The notes: generated by a model not told the origin, from the letters alone. DNA of 29,188 nt from Patescibacteria group bacterium (GCA_004298405.1 SCSL01000071.1:1-29188), one strand, 5' to 3'; positions 1 to 8,231 are shown, numbered from the stretch's first letter. Made by a program: numbers and translations.

Positions 1-2
1 TC

Positions 3-773
3 TTTGTTCTATACGAGATCTATACCCAGCGTCCTCTTTCAGATGATCTTCTTGATTGGCGCGATACACGAGACACCCAAGAAGATCTCCTCACCATGTT
101 TGATGCCTCTCCACACCAGATAGCTCGTTCTTTAGAAGAAATCACTCCACAAACTCAGATTTATATTGGGAAGCTCGACGACGGTTTCTTCCAACATATT
201 CCGGACACCCTCGAACTCATCTACACCTTATTCCCTGAAAAACGCATTCGCCGTTACAACATTGAGATAGGGGGTAAAGACGAGCACGAGCTCAAGAAGC
301 ACCTCGAACACAACGGACATAGAATTGGTGACGACACCAAATCAATGATGGCACACGACGACTTCAGACGCTCCCTTCGTGAGCCAGATCCCACGCAACC
401 AGACTGGAAGAAGTGGAAGATTAAATCCCCAGAAGAAATAACCCTTATTCGTCTTCGTGTAGAAGACCTTGGATTCCCAGACGGTGCCACGACACAGGAA
501 ATTTTTGACCGCGCCGCTACATTAGGTTTGGAACTTTGTCCTCCAGAAGTTGGTCCTCAGCTTCGTCTGCAATATGTGAATCAGCCAATGAACGAATACA
601 TCCACGTTGGCATGAGACAAATCACCGACTCGGACGGCAACCCGGACGTCTTCGGCGTAGAACGCTATGACGACGGGTCGTGGCTCAGCAGCGGTTGGGC
701 GTGGCCGACGGGCGGGTGGTTTGCGGACGTTGAGTTCGTGTTCCGTCTTCGCAAGCCTACCGGCAACCATTAA
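3..773 (+). CDS. Conserved hypothetical protein, 5' end cut by window edge
   Basis: The reading frame is already open at base 3 and has no stop before the ATG at 96, so the gene probably begins outside the window; at least 256 residues are visible. I do not recognise a catalytic family. The visible N-terminal part is acidic and charged, with no signal peptide or membrane segment. The last 70 residues or so form a separate block rich in aromatics and Gly/Asp (YVNQPMNEYIHVGMRQ, then ERYDDGSWLSSGWAWPTGGW, then FVFRLRK). From memory this kind of C-terminal block recurs in hypothetical proteins of Patescibacteria, but that is recollection and not a search result. The gene points the same way as greA but is separated from it by about 100 bp holding a promoter candidate and a hairpin, so they are probably separate transcription units. 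The gene is confident; its function is unknown. Confidence 0.8.
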   Translation, partial: FVLYEIYTQRPLSDDLLDWRDTRDTQEDLLTMFDASPHQIARSLEEITPQTQIYIGKLDDGFFQHIPDTLELIYTLFPEKRIRRYNIEIGGKDEHELKKHLEHNGHRIGDDTKSMMAHDDFRRSLREPDPTQPDWKKWKIKSPEEITLIRLRVEDLGFPDGATTQEIFDRAATLGLELCPPEVGPQLRLQYVNQPMNEYIHVGMRQITDSDGNPDVFGVERYDDGSWLSSGWAWPTGGWFADVEFVFRLRKPTGNH

Positions 774-796
774 TCCTTCCGCTGTGGGCACGCGCA

Positions 797-825
797 TTGA
801 CAACGGAGCGACGCACGCGTAGCCT
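797..825 (+). promoter_or_regulatory. Candidate sigma70-type promoter of greA
   Basis: A perfect TTGACA at 797-802 is followed after 17 bp by TAGCCT at 820-825. The -35 is ideal and the -10 matches TATAAT at only three positions. The predicted start near 832 would leave a leader of about 40 nt before the greA ATG at 874. The weak -10 keeps the confidence moderate. Confidence 0.4.
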
Positions 826-831
826 AACAGA

Positions 832-857
832 ACCACTCGACACGATGTTCGGGTGGT
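832..857 (+). other. Inverted repeat (hairpin) in the greA leader
   Basis: ACCACTCGA at 832-840 can pair with TCGGGTGGT at 849-857 (nine pairs including one G-U), with an 8-nt loop. It lies just after the promoter candidate and 16 nt before the greA ATG, so it would sit in the 5' leader. No run of T follows, so it is not a convincing intrinsic terminator for the upstream gene. Confidence 0.4.
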
Positions 858-873
858 CATTATTTGTAGAAGT

Positions 874-1329
874 ATGCCAACGTATTTATCCGCAGAAGCA
901 CTCGAGCAGATGAAAATTGAACTCGAGGGTCGCAAAAAAGAGATAAGGCGAGAAATCGCGGAGAAGATTCTTCATGCCAAAGAGATGGGGGACTTGTCCG
1001 AAAATTTTGAATACCAAACAGCTAAAGAAGAACAGGCACTCAACGAGACGCGCATTGTTGAGCTTGAAGATATCCTTCACGACGTTGTTCTTGTTGAGGA
1101 TGCAACAGGAGCGAAGGAAATCGCCTTGGGGACAACATTTGTCGTTGAAACAGAAGGAAAGAAAAAAACATTCTCGTTAGTCGGTTCCAATGAGGCAAAC
1201 CCACTTGAAGGAAAGATTAGTAATGAGTCTCCTATTGGGTTGGCATTTTTTGGAGCAAAACCTGGAGATCAAGTTGAATTCCAAACGCCGTCCGGTACGG
1301 TCAGATATCGAATTGACGAGATTCATTAA
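874..1329 (+). CDS. greA: Transcription elongation factor GreA
   Basis: GreA binds in the secondary channel of RNA polymerase and triggers cleavage of backtracked transcripts. The 151-residue product has the family layout: an N-terminal antiparallel coiled coil (about residues 1-75) with the acidic-tip region MGDLSENFEYQTAKEEQ, then an FKBP-like C-terminal domain ending in SPIGLAFFGAKPGDQVEF. Length is close to the usual 155-160. The start chosen is ATG 874 (MPTYLSAEALEQMK). An in-frame GTG at 853 would add seven residues that overlap the upstream hairpin and do not resemble the family. A hairpin with a T-run follows the gene at 1357-1385. Identification is secure. Confidence 0.96.
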   Translation: MPTYLSAEALEQMKIELEGRKKEIRREIAEKILHAKEMGDLSENFEYQTAKEEQALNETRIVELEDILHDVVLVEDATGAKEIALGTTFVVETEGKKKTFSLVGSNEANPLEGKISNESPIGLAFFGAKPGDQVEFQTPSGTVRYRIDEIH

Positions 1330-1331
1330 CG

Positions 1332-1361
1332 TTGACAATCAAGAAGGAGTTGAACTAAAAT
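1332..1361 (+). promoter_or_regulatory. Promoter of the lysS operon
   Basis: TTGACA at 1332-1337 and TAAAAT at 1356-1361 are separated by 18 bp, a good sigma70-type match. Predicted transcription start is near 1368. The -10 shares bases with the left arm of the greA terminator hairpin, so the terminator and the next promoter are physically overlapped. Confidence 0.6.
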
Positions 1362-1385
1362 ACAGCATATTTCGCTGTATTTTTT
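1357..1385 (+). terminator. Rho-independent terminator after greA
   Basis: AAAATACAGC at 1357-1366 pairs perfectly with GCTGTATTTT at 1374-1383 across a 7-nt loop, and the 3' arm runs into a T tract to 1385. It lies 28 bp after the greA stop. It overlaps the -10 of the lysS promoter. Confidence 0.65.
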
Positions 1386-1399
1386 ATCTACGGTGAAGC

Positions 1400-2884
1400 A
1401 TGTTCCCTATGATGCAGGAAGAAAAAGATCGTCTTGGTCGTTTACAAAAAATTCGTGAATCTGGGGTGGATCCGTATCCAACAAAGGGAAATCGAACCAT
1501 GAACATTCAAGCGTTTCTGGATCAGTTTGAAACGCTTCAAAACGCCTCAACCTCTGTGACGCTTGTTGGGCGTTTGCGACTCCTGCGTCCTCACGGAGGA
1601 CTCACGTTCGGACAAATCCAGGATGAAAGCGATTTGATTCAAATTGCCTTCAAGAAAGACCATCTCGCGGATACCTACGAAACCATTCAGGCCACAATTG
1701 ATATCGGTGACTTTCTTGAAGTGCGTGGCATCCCGTTTACAACAAAGAAGGGGGAGAGGTCGATTGATGTTGCGGAATTTCGAATTTTGACAAAGACCTT
1801 ACTTCCGCTTCCGGAAAAGTGGCACGGTGTAAGTGATGTTGAGACGCGCTTCCGCAAACGCTATCTGGATCTCATCATGAACGAGGAGGTCCGCAAGACC
1901 ATGCGAACGCGGTCAAACATTATTTCATCGATTCGATCGCTTCTTGATGAGCGCGGATTTCTTGAAGTTGAGACACCGACTCTGCAACCCGTGTATGGAG
2001 GCGGGTTTGCTCGCCCATTCGTCACACACCACAATGCGTTGGATGCAGATTTTTACTTGCGTATTTCAGATGAGATGTACTTGAAGCGTCTCCTGGTTGG
2101 TGGGTTTGAGAAGGTCTATGAAATCACAAAGGTCTTTCGCAACGAGGGAATTGATCGTGATCACAATCCCGAGTTCACGATGTTTGAAGCGCAAGTTGCT
2201 TACGAAAATTACGAGTACGGCATGGATCTTTTTGAGGAAATTTTTGAGCACGCGGCTGTACGAGCAACGGGATCTACTACGGTTCAGCATGGAGATTTTA
2301 CCGTGTCTCTGGCTCGACCGTGGAAACGCATGCGATTGATTGAGGCGGTTGAGGAAGTGGGTGGAATCCCAACAGCCACGTGGAGTGACTTTGATGTCGC
2401 GATGCGCGTGATGGGCGAGAAGCTTCCCCGTGCCAAGCGCGGTGAGCTCAAACGGATCACGTCCAAGGGTGAACTTCTGGCACTCGCCTTTGAGGAACTT
2501 GTTGAAGAAAAATTGATTCAACCCACGATCATTTACGATTATCCAGTCGAGGTTTCACCACTGGCAAAGAAATGCGCATCCAATCCGCAATTTGTCGAGC
2601 GATTCGAGGCATTCGCCCTTGGGTCAGAAATTGGGAATAACTATTCAGAACTGAATGATCCTGTTGATCTTGAGAAACGATTCCTTGAGGAGAAGGATCG
2701 TGAAAAGGCGGGATTCGATGAAGCTCATCAAACGGATTATGGATATCTCGAAGCGATCAAGCATGGAATGCCTCCTGCCTGCGGGCTTGGAATTGGTATT
2801 GACCGTATGGTGATGCTTCTCACGGGATCTGGAAATATCAAAGAAGTGATTCTGTTTCCAACCCTGCGTCCTGAGCGCGAATAG
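1400..2884 (+). CDS. lysS: Lysyl-tRNA synthetase, class II
   Basis: LysS charges tRNA-Lys with lysine using ATP. The 494 residues match the usual length of bacterial class II LysRS. An N-terminal OB-fold anticodon-binding domain (about residues 45-145, starting around VTLVGRLRLLRPHGG) precedes the class II core: motif 1 around FLEVETPTLQPVYGG, motif 2 FRNEGIDRDHNPEFT, and motif 3 GLGIGIDRMVMLL with the trailing ILFPTLRPE. The start at 1400 has a weak GGTGA ribosome site at 1392-1396; ATGs at 1409 and 1412 are alternatives. The family signature usually reads IPGGASARPF where this protein has VYGGGFARPF, a mild variant. It leads a probable operon with the nucleotidyltransferase gene 8 bp downstream and ftsQ. 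Confidence 0.97.
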   Translation: MFPMMQEEKDRLGRLQKIRESGVDPYPTKGNRTMNIQAFLDQFETLQNASTSVTLVGRLRLLRPHGGLTFGQIQDESDLIQIAFKKDHLADTYETIQATIDIGDFLEVRGIPFTTKKGERSIDVAEFRILTKTLLPLPEKWHGVSDVETRFRKRYLDLIMNEEVRKTMRTRSNIISSIRSLLDERGFLEVETPTLQPVYGGGFARPFVTHHNALDADFYLRISDEMYLKRLLVGGFEKVYEITKVFRNEGIDRDHNPEFTMFEAQVAYENYEYGMDLFEEIFEHAAVRATGSTTVQHGDFTVSLARPWKRMRLIEAVEEVGGIPTATWSDFDVAMRVMGEKLPRAKRGELKRITSKGELLALAFEELVEEKLIQPTIIYDYPVEVSPLAKKCASNPQFVERFEAFALGSEIGNNYSELNDPVDLEKRFLEEKDREKAGFDEAHQTDYGYLEAIKHGMPPACGLGIGIDRMVMLLTGSGNIKEVILFPTLRPERE

Positions 2885-2892
2885 AGGAAGGT

Positions 2893-3264
2893 ATGCGCAA
2901 GCGTGTGTTGGTGTTTGGAACCTTTGATGGAGTTCATTCAGGACATGAATTTTTTCTCCGATCTGCCAAAGGGCGAGGCACAGAACTGGTCGTTGGGGTT
3001 GCTCGCGATGCGCACGTCGCCACGTTTAAGGGTCGCAAGCCTCTTCATTCTGAGCAAAAGAGACTCGAGCAGGTTCAGAAGTTGTCGATGGTCGATTCCG
3101 CACTCTTGTGTGACCCAGAGATTTCAACATTCAACATCATAGAAGAGGTCGTTCCCGATCTCCTTGTTCTTGGACACGATCAACAAGCGTTGGAGCAAGC
3201 GCTCATCACGTGGATGGAGAACTCAGGACACTACGTGCCCATGATTCGTGTCAAAAAAGTATGA
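2893..3264 (+). CDS. Cytidylyltransferase-like nucleotidyltransferase (TagD / FAD synthase-like)
   Basis: This 123-residue protein is a single HxGH nucleotidyltransferase fold. It opens with VFGTFDGVHSGH, whose HSGH (near residues 16-19) is the nucleotide-binding signature. RKPLHSEQKR follows mid-protein, then a degenerate second signature ISTFNIIEE where the family has an ISTT-like motif, and VLGHDQ near the end. Members transfer CMP or AMP to phosphorylated alcohols or FMN (TagD, archaeal RibL). The substrate cannot be assigned here. The start at 2893 has a good AGGAAGG site just upstream and lies 8 bp after lysS, so it is probably cotranscribed. The changed ISTT motif argues against confident naming as TagD. 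Confidence 0.85.
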   Translation: MRKRVLVFGTFDGVHSGHEFFLRSAKGRGTELVVGVARDAHVATFKGRKPLHSEQKRLEQVQKLSMVDSALLCDPEISTFNIIEEVVPDLLVLGHDQQALEQALITWMENSGHYVPMIRVKKV

Positions 3265-3282
3265 GGCAAACAATCTAGCCTT

Positions 3283-4131
3283 ATGGCTCGAAGAGATTAT
3301 TTTCAACAAGCCCAAAAAAGGAGGTATCGATCACACGCGTACCGCAATCCTCATTTGGATGGAAGAAAACCGTTCCCATGGAAACGCCTTGGTTTTATCG
3401 TTGGTGTGTTGGTTCTCGGTCTTGGTGGGATTGCAGGGATCTTTGGACATGACGTATTTCGAATTGATCGAATTGAGATTCTTGGCGTCAAGTACCTAGA
3501 CAAAGCGATGCTTGAGTCCGTCATCTCGACACATCTCCACGACACACGCCTTCTTTTTTTTGAACGATCAAATCAGTTTCTGTTTTCTCCGGATGAACTT
3601 TCGCAGCTTCTGGAAGAGCAATTCGCCTTAGCCAGCATTTCAATCGGGTTACAAGAGGGAACTGTGTTCATTGTGCTCGAAGAAAGAACCTCGAACCTTT
3701 TTTGGAAAACACAAGAAAAACTCTACGTGGTTGATTTAGAGGGAATCGTTGTGCGTGAAGTTGTTGATTCGGACGATAGTATCTTACAGCAAGCCAATTT
3801 GGCTGAACTCCCAATCTTCATCGATACGAATGATGTGTCTGTTCAGGTGGGATCGTTTGTTCTCACCGCCGAAGAAATTGAGCGCGCGTTTGTTTTTTTT
3901 GATCACCTGAAAGAGGCGGGAATCAAGTATGCCTATATCGAATTAGATCGTCTCGCAGGGAAGTGGGTGAAGCTGGTAACTGAGCAAGGGTTCAGTATCT
4001 TCGTTGATCTCACGGGAGATGTTGATGAGCAGTACAAAAATTTATCTATTGTCCTTCAAGAACAAGTTGGGGATCCTTCAACCCTTGAATACATCGATCT
4101 CCGCTTTGGAGACAAGGTGTACGTAAAATAG
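3283..4131 (+). CDS. ftsQ: FtsQ-type cell division protein (POTRA domain)
   Basis: FtsQ/DivIB is a bitopic membrane protein of the divisome that links FtsB/FtsL to the septal synthase. The 282-residue product has a basic cytoplasmic N-terminus (MARRDYFQQAQKRR), one transmembrane helix at about 36-55, and immediately after it a POTRA-like domain beginning FRIDRIEILGVKYLD. The strand VFIVLEERTSNLFW matches the typical end of the POTRA domain and start of the beta domain. The C-terminal half carries the FtsQ-like YIELDRLAGKWVKLVTEQG region. The gene follows the nucleotidyltransferase gene by 18 bp with little Shine-Dalgarno signal. It does not sit in a dcw cluster. DivIB/FtsQ is the best call; a generic POTRA envelope protein is the alternative. 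Confidence 0.85.
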   Translation: MARRDYFQQAQKRRYRSHAYRNPHLDGRKPFPWKRLGFIVGVLVLGLGGIAGIFGHDVFRIDRIEILGVKYLDKAMLESVISTHLHDTRLLFFERSNQFLFSPDELSQLLEEQFALASISIGLQEGTVFIVLEERTSNLFWKTQEKLYVVDLEGIVVREVVDSDDSILQQANLAELPIFIDTNDVSVQVGSFVLTAEEIERAFVFFDHLKEAGIKYAYIELDRLAGKWVKLVTEQGFSIFVDLTGDVDEQYKNLSIVLQEQVGDPSTLEYIDLRFGDKVYVK

Positions 4132-4446
4132 GATGTGTCGTAAAACCTAAATAGGTGAGGGACGTCTTGGGGGAGTGAAAGGAGCTGTGAGGTTCAGATA
4201 CAAGGTACCCACATACCCTTGGATTCGTCCTAGAGCAATATACGAGGTCGTTTTTTTTGGAATATGTGTGCATCAAGAGACATGACTGAGATCAGTCGAA
4301 CCATGTGAGATAAGCGGCGGCTGATCAAGGCGCACATCGACACATAAGACTTCACAGATCATTCCGGCGGTAGGAATCACTCACATCTAATCCGTGTGAA
4401 ATACCTAATGTCGTAGAAGGTATATTGTGCGACACTATCTGTACTT
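4132..4446. other. Gene-free region with many inverted repeats
   Basis: No plausible reading frame or known RNA was recognised in these 315 bases. Several inverted repeats are visible: ATGTGTCG (4133-4140) with CGACACAT (4338-4345) and a shorter CGACAC at 4430-4435; CAAGG/CCTTG in 4201-4220; GACTGA-GA-TCAGTC at 4284-4297; ATTCC/AGGAAT and TCACA/TGTGA between about 4360 and 4400. A run of eight T at 4251-4258 follows a tiny ACGA-GG-TCGT palindrome and might end the ftsQ transcript. It could be a structured RNA, a long 3' untranslated region or decayed DNA. Confidence 0.4.
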
Positions 4447-4519
4447 TTCTTAGCCGCTTTAGCGGCGTCCCCTTCGAACACGGTCGCGCGCGACGTGACG
4501 GGGCTGAAGCCCCTAAGAA
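4447..4519 (+). repeat. Two-hairpin palindromic repeat, copy 1
   Basis: Outer ends TTCTTAG (4447-4453) and CTAAGAA (4513-4519) are inverted repeats. The left arm holds the palindrome GCCGCTTTAGCGGC and the right arm GGGGCTGAAGCCCC (4500-4513). The 30-bp middle contains the 12-bp palindrome GTCGCGCGCGAC. It lies just past the 3' end of the small membrane protein gene on the opposite strand. The same architecture recurs at 8276, 13234, 15911 and 16514. Confidence 0.85.
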
Positions 4520-4540
4520 GAGATAGTGAAAAATAGACGA

Positions 4541-4744
4541 CTAAAAATAATTCGTAAGGTACACGACGATAAGCGTAATGACGCCCATCAAAAACATCGT
4601 TAAACCGATGAGGGCCATCGAAATAATCAACGGGTCATCCTTCCCTACCCCCTTTATCAAATTGATACTGATGAACATGAACGCGCTAAAGGGAATGATC
4701 GCAAACATCCAGCCGAGGATTTTTAGGGTGAGGATCAGGGTCAT
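4541..4744 (-). CDS. Small two-helix membrane protein
   Basis: The 67-residue product is not recognised. It has two hydrophobic segments long enough to span the membrane, about residues 7-29 (LKILGWMFAIIPFSAFMF) and 40-64 (ISMALIGLTMFLMGVITLIV), joined by a short charged loop LIKGVGKDDPL, so both ends are probably on the same side. It is likely real because its ATG lies only 2 bp after the stop of the M23 peptidase gene on the same strand, extending that operon. An accessory role for the peptidase is possible but has no direct support. A palindromic repeat lies just downstream. Confidence 0.6.
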   Translation of the reverse strand: MTLILTLKILGWMFAIIPFSAFMFISINLIKGVGKDDPLIISMALIGLTMFLMGVITLIVVYLTNYF

Positions 4745-4746
4745 AA

Positions 4747-5943
4747 CTAGTACGAGATAAGATAATCGAGAGGATTAGTTGGAATCCCATTTAGACGAGC
4801 CTCGAAATGAAGGTGCGGGCCTGTGGAGAGACCGGTGCTTCCGACAGCGCCAATTTGGGCTCCACGAGAAATGAATTGGTCTGGTGATACGTCAATACGG
4901 GAAAGATGGGCGTAGAGGGTCGCAAGACCGTTAGTATGAATGACCATCACATAGTTTCCGTAGAGGGTCCCCTGTCGTGTCCAGGCAATATACCCAGGAG
5001 CCGCAGATCGTACAGGTGTTCCTGTAGGAGCGGGAAGATCAAGTCCTGAATGTTCAAAAAGATGCCTAAACGGATACGATGGGTCATGGAAATACGCAGA
5101 AATCCCTCGTATCGTTGGATCAATCGGCCATGAGAGGATTGAGGAATCGCCGAGTTCGTCGCTTGCATTCAATTTTCCTTCAATTTCTTTTTGAAGAATA
5201 CCAATTTGTTGATTCAGATAAACTTGTTCTTCACGAAGATCCTCCAGAAGTTCCTGGAATTGCGCTTCCGATTGTTGTGTTGCGGCGAGCAAAGATGACT
5301 TTGCTCCTACAGATGATTCTAGTTGACGTTCCTCTTGTGCTAATGAGGCGCTCAGTTGTGTCAATTGCTCCTTCTTCCCCTGTTCCGTCTCATGTTTTTC
5401 AAGCAGTTTCGCCTTTGATCTACGTGCTGTTTCAACAGCTTGTTTAAGATCCGAGCTTACTGACTCGAGTTGTTCAAGATTGTTAAAAAAATCAGAAAAC
5501 GAATCTGTCCCAAACACCAGTTGAAGTGGAAGTGTGTTATCCTGAATCTCTATTTTTTGAAGGATTTGCGCAACCAACTCCATGTCTTTATCCATGAGTG
5601 CCTCAAGCTCATGAACCTCCTGCTCGATAAGGGCAATTTGTGCGTTTACAAGATCGACTTCTGCCTCTGTTGCTTCGATGTCGAGCTGTGTTTTTGCGAT
5701 ACGATTATCTAATAGATCAAGTTCTCCATAGAGCGTCGCCTCCTGCGTTTGTTTCTGCTCAATTTTTTCTTTGTACGAGTCGATTTGTCGGTTCAGTTGA
5801 TCGATCGATTGCTGTTTTTGCTCAATCTCATTATTGAGTGCGTTAATCTGTTCTGAGGTCATTTCCTGTGCCAACACATACACCCCCGATCCCAAAAGGA
5901 TGAGGGTGCTTAGAAGGAAGCTCGTAATGAGAGATGGTCTCAT
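4747..5943 (-). CDS. EnvC-like murein hydrolase activator / M23 peptidase
   Basis: The 398-residue exported protein has an N-terminal signal or anchor segment (about 1-26, ending in VYVLAQ). A long coiled coil follows from about 30 to 255, rich in Glu, Gln, Lys and Leu heptads. The C-terminal LytM/M23 domain is at about 285-398. Zinc-site motifs are visible: HSGLDLPAP (HxxxD), YAHLS, and GPHLHFE (HxH). The domain therefore looks competent as a metallopeptidase cutting peptidoglycan cross-links, unlike true EnvC proteins that have lost ligands. The start overlaps the gltX stop by 4 nt (ATGA), so the genes are translationally coupled. A role in septal or sidewall remodelling is inferred from the coiled-coil plus LytM layout. 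Confidence 0.92.
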   Translation of the reverse strand: MRPSLITSFLLSTLILLGSGVYVLAQEMTSEQINALNNEIEQKQQSIDQLNRQIDSYKEKIEQKQTQEATLYGELDLLDNRIAKTQLDIEATEAEVDLVNAQIALIEQEVHELEALMDKDMELVAQILQKIEIQDNTLPLQLVFGTDSFSDFFNNLEQLESVSSDLKQAVETARRSKAKLLEKHETEQGKKEQLTQLSASLAQEERQLESSVGAKSSLLAATQQSEAQFQELLEDLREEQVYLNQQIGILQKEIEGKLNASDELGDSSILSWPIDPTIRGISAYFHDPSYPFRHLFEHSGLDLPAPTGTPVRSAAPGYIAWTRQGTLYGNYVMVIHTNGLATLYAHLSRIDVSPDQFISRGAQIGAVGSTGLSTGPHLHFEARLNGIPTNPLDYLISY

Positions 5944-7406
5944 GTGTGAAGATTATCGATAGCCTTTGTGATACGACGCATCCCTTCTTCAACACCCAAC
6001 ACCCACAAAAGATCGAATGGGCCGGCTGATTGCGTTTGGCCTGAAAGCGCGACACGCAACGGCCAAAGAACATTCCCGTTCTGATAGTCGTTATCTCTAA
6101 TATACTGCTTGATTGTGGATTCGATCAACTCTCGATGCTCGAATGTCGTGGCCTCTGTCGTCTCAAGAAGGTTGGCGAGATTCGTAAGGTGAAGCATCGC
6201 GTCCCGAGCGTCTGCTTTCTTCCACACAAGATCCGTAGCTGGATAGTCGGGAATTGAGACATACATGCCGATGTGCTCCTCGAGATCTTTGATTGTTGTC
6301 AGTCGTTCTTTCTCGACTTCGAGAATCTTTTTCTTCTGTTCATCTGGCAGTGTTGCGGCTGAACCGAAAAATGGAATAGCTTGCATAAACAATCGCTCTG
6401 GATCGATGGCACGAATATACTGACCGTTCATCCAGTCGAGTTTGGTGCGATCAAATACGGCACCACTCTTGTTTACTTTTGAAAGTTCAAACGCCTCGAC
6501 AAGTTCTTTCATGGTGTAGATTTCGCGATCCCCTGTCGGATTAAATCCCAACAGCGCAACATAGTTCACCAGGGCCTCGGGAAGATATCCCTTTGCCAAG
6601 TAATCTTCTACCGCAACGTCCCCCTGTCGTTTAGAGAGCTTGGATTTGTCGGTGTTCAAAATAAGCGGCAGGTGAGCGAATGACGGCAAGGGGAACCCAA
6701 GGGCGTTGTACAAAGCAAGATGTTTTGGAACGCTTGAAATCCATTCCTCTCCACGAATAATGTGCGTGACACCCATCAAGTGATCATCGACAACAACAGC
6801 GAGATGGTAGGTCGGATATCCATCGGTTTTCATGAGAACTTGGTCGTCGATTTCTGAATTGCTGATGGTGATTGATCCTCGGATCTCATCGTGAAACGTT
6901 GTCTCACCCCCGGGAATCATGAGACGAATCACGTGCGACTCCCCTGCTGAGAGCCGCCGAGTAATTTCCTCTGGGTCAAGCTTCAAACAACAGCGATCAT
7001 ACTTGGTTTGAAGCTTGGCGATCTGTTGTTGATTGCGAAGTTCCTCAAGCCGTTCCTTGGAACAAAAACAATAGTAGGCACTCCCCTGCTCAACGAGTTT
7101 TTGTGCATGTTCTTTGTAAATGGGGAGTCGTTGTGACTGTGTGTAGGGACCATTGCTCCCTTTTTCCGAAAGCTTGCCGTCAACAAGAATTGGCCCTTCG
7201 TCATAGCTCATGCCGACTGTTTCAAGTGTACGAATCAATGACTCAACCGCCCCCTTTACGTAACGCTCACGGTCTGTGTCCTCTACGCGAATCAGAAATG
7301 TCCCTTTGTGTTTTTTTGCAAAGAGATAGTTATAGAGCGCCGTGCGCAGTGAACCGATGTGAAGAAACCCTGTTGGGGATGGAGGAAAACGAGTTTTGAC
7401 GTTCAT
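5940..7406 (-). CDS. gltX: Glutamyl-tRNA synthetase, class I
   Basis: GltX charges tRNA-Glu (and in many bacteria also tRNA-Gln) with glutamate. The 488-residue product has the class I HIGH-type motif PSPTGFLHIGS (HIGS at 16-19) and the KMSKS equivalent KLSKR (256-260). Cysteines at 113, 115, 139 and 140 lie in the zinc-binding insertion of the family. The C-terminal anticodon-binding half is present, so it is full length. The start chosen is MNVKTRF at 7406, which gives an ATGA overlap with the upstream glycosyltransferase stop; an ATG three codons earlier (7415) is the alternative. No GlnRS or gatCAB gene is in view, so whether it is discriminating cannot be told. Confidence 0.96.
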   Translation of the reverse strand: MNVKTRFPPSPTGFLHIGSLRTALYNYLFAKKHKGTFLIRVEDTDRERYVKGAVESLIRTLETVGMSYDEGPILVDGKLSEKGSNGPYTQSQRLPIYKEHAQKLVEQGSAYYCFCSKERLEELRNQQQIAKLQTKYDRCCLKLDPEEITRRLSAGESHVIRLMIPGGETTFHDEIRGSITISNSEIDDQVLMKTDGYPTYHLAVVVDDHLMGVTHIIRGEEWISSVPKHLALYNALGFPLPSFAHLPLILNTDKSKLSKRQGDVAVEDYLAKGYLPEALVNYVALLGFNPTGDREIYTMKELVEAFELSKVNKSGAVFDRTKLDWMNGQYIRAIDPERLFMQAIPFFGSAATLPDEQKKKILEVEKERLTTIKDLEEHIGMYVSIPDYPATDLVWKKADARDAMLHLTNLANLLETTEATTFEHRELIESTIKQYIRDNDYQNGNVLWPLRVALSGQTQSAGPFDLLWVLGVEEGMRRITKAIDNLHT

Positions 7407-8212
7407 AGAGTCCATTGTCGACGAATTTCAGTAATGACGTTACGAGTTGAACGGAAAAAAGTTTTGCGACGGAATGCCTCGCGTGCAACGACCAGAGGAA
7501 ACACGATCACCGCGTTGAAGATGCGTCTCCATCGACGAGGTTCAATCAGGAGGCGCCAGAGCCATTCCAGTCCGACGCGGGAAAGCCAGCGCGGCGCTCG
7601 TTTCTTTTGTTCAGCGATCATCTCGAACGCACCACCCACACCGATCCAAATCTTAACATGCGGACAGAGCGACTGGACTTGGGCGATGAATTGTTCCTGT
7701 TTGTGATGTCCGAGCGCAACGGCTGTGACAGATGGAGCAAGCGTGTTCACTTGATCGATGAGATCTTGGCTCACCTCAAGCTCGTCTCCCTTCCAGGCAA
7801 TGTGACCTGGGTCGATGGCTGAAATATCAAGATTCACAAATCGTTGTCGAAACTTCTGTGCAGACCCTTCTGCAGTAGATGGGGCACCCCCCAGCAACAA
7901 GACACGTGAGTCACGTCGGGAGGAAAGCTCACAAAGTTTATCAAGGAGATCAACACCGGGAAAGCGATGTGCGAGTCGAGAATCAGAGAGAGCCGCGGCG
8001 GCATATTGTATGCTCACTGAATCCGCAACGGCCAAGTCACTGTGGTTGAGCAGTTTCCTGAACGATGGATACTTCCTTGCTTCCAATAAAAATTCGGCAT
8101 TGGGCGTCACAATCGTATGTCCCCCTTCATCCTGTAGCCATGTATCGAGTTTTCTCTCGATTTCTGCTGTGGATAAATCGTCAATTCTTACGCCAAAAAT
8201 ATGGTGGGTCAT
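7403..8212 (-). CDS. WecG/TagA/CpsF family glycosyltransferase
   Basis: Members (GT26) add an N-acetylmannosamine-type sugar to a lipid-linked acceptor at the inner face of the membrane. The roughly 270-residue product shows the family motifs in order: HTIVTPNAEFLLEA near the N-terminus, AVADSVSI, FPGVDLLDKL, a Gly-rich VLLLGGAPSTAEG, and the C-terminal WIGVGGAFEMIAEQ then RAPRWLSRVGLEWLWRL. That C-terminal block is typical of the family and helps membrane association. The start chosen is ATG 8212; an in-frame TTG at 8224 is possible and lies one base from the predicted transcription start. It heads the gltX/M23 operon. The acceptor and exact sugar cannot be read from sequence. Confidence 0.92.
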   Translation of the reverse strand: MTHHIFGVRIDDLSTAEIERKLDTWLQDEGGHTIVTPNAEFLLEARKYPSFRKLLNHSDLAVADSVSIQYAAAALSDSRLAHRFPGVDLLDKLCELSSRRDSRVLLLGGAPSTAEGSAQKFRQRFVNLDISAIDPGHIAWKGDELEVSQDLIDQVNTLAPSVTAVALGHHKQEQFIAQVQSLCPHVKIWIGVGGAFEMIAEQKKRAPRWLSRVGLEWLWRLLIEPRRWRRIFNAVIVFPLVVAREAFRRKTFFRSTRNVITEIRRQWTL

Positions 8213-8231
8213 ACATTTGCTCAACGCCGAA

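Noticed and set aside
522..935. Long minus-strand reading frame opposite the first gene and greA start
   Set aside because: It runs antisense across a real frame and the greA start, has an unlikely Ser/Arg/Val-rich composition and no ribosome site.
4132..4446. Possible tmRNA, RNase P RNA or SRP RNA in the gene-free stretch
   Set aside because: The region has short matches such as GGATTCGTCC, but no acceptor-like ends, no tag frame, no RNase P GAGGAAAGTCC core and no SRP GGAAGGAAGCAGC loop on either strand.
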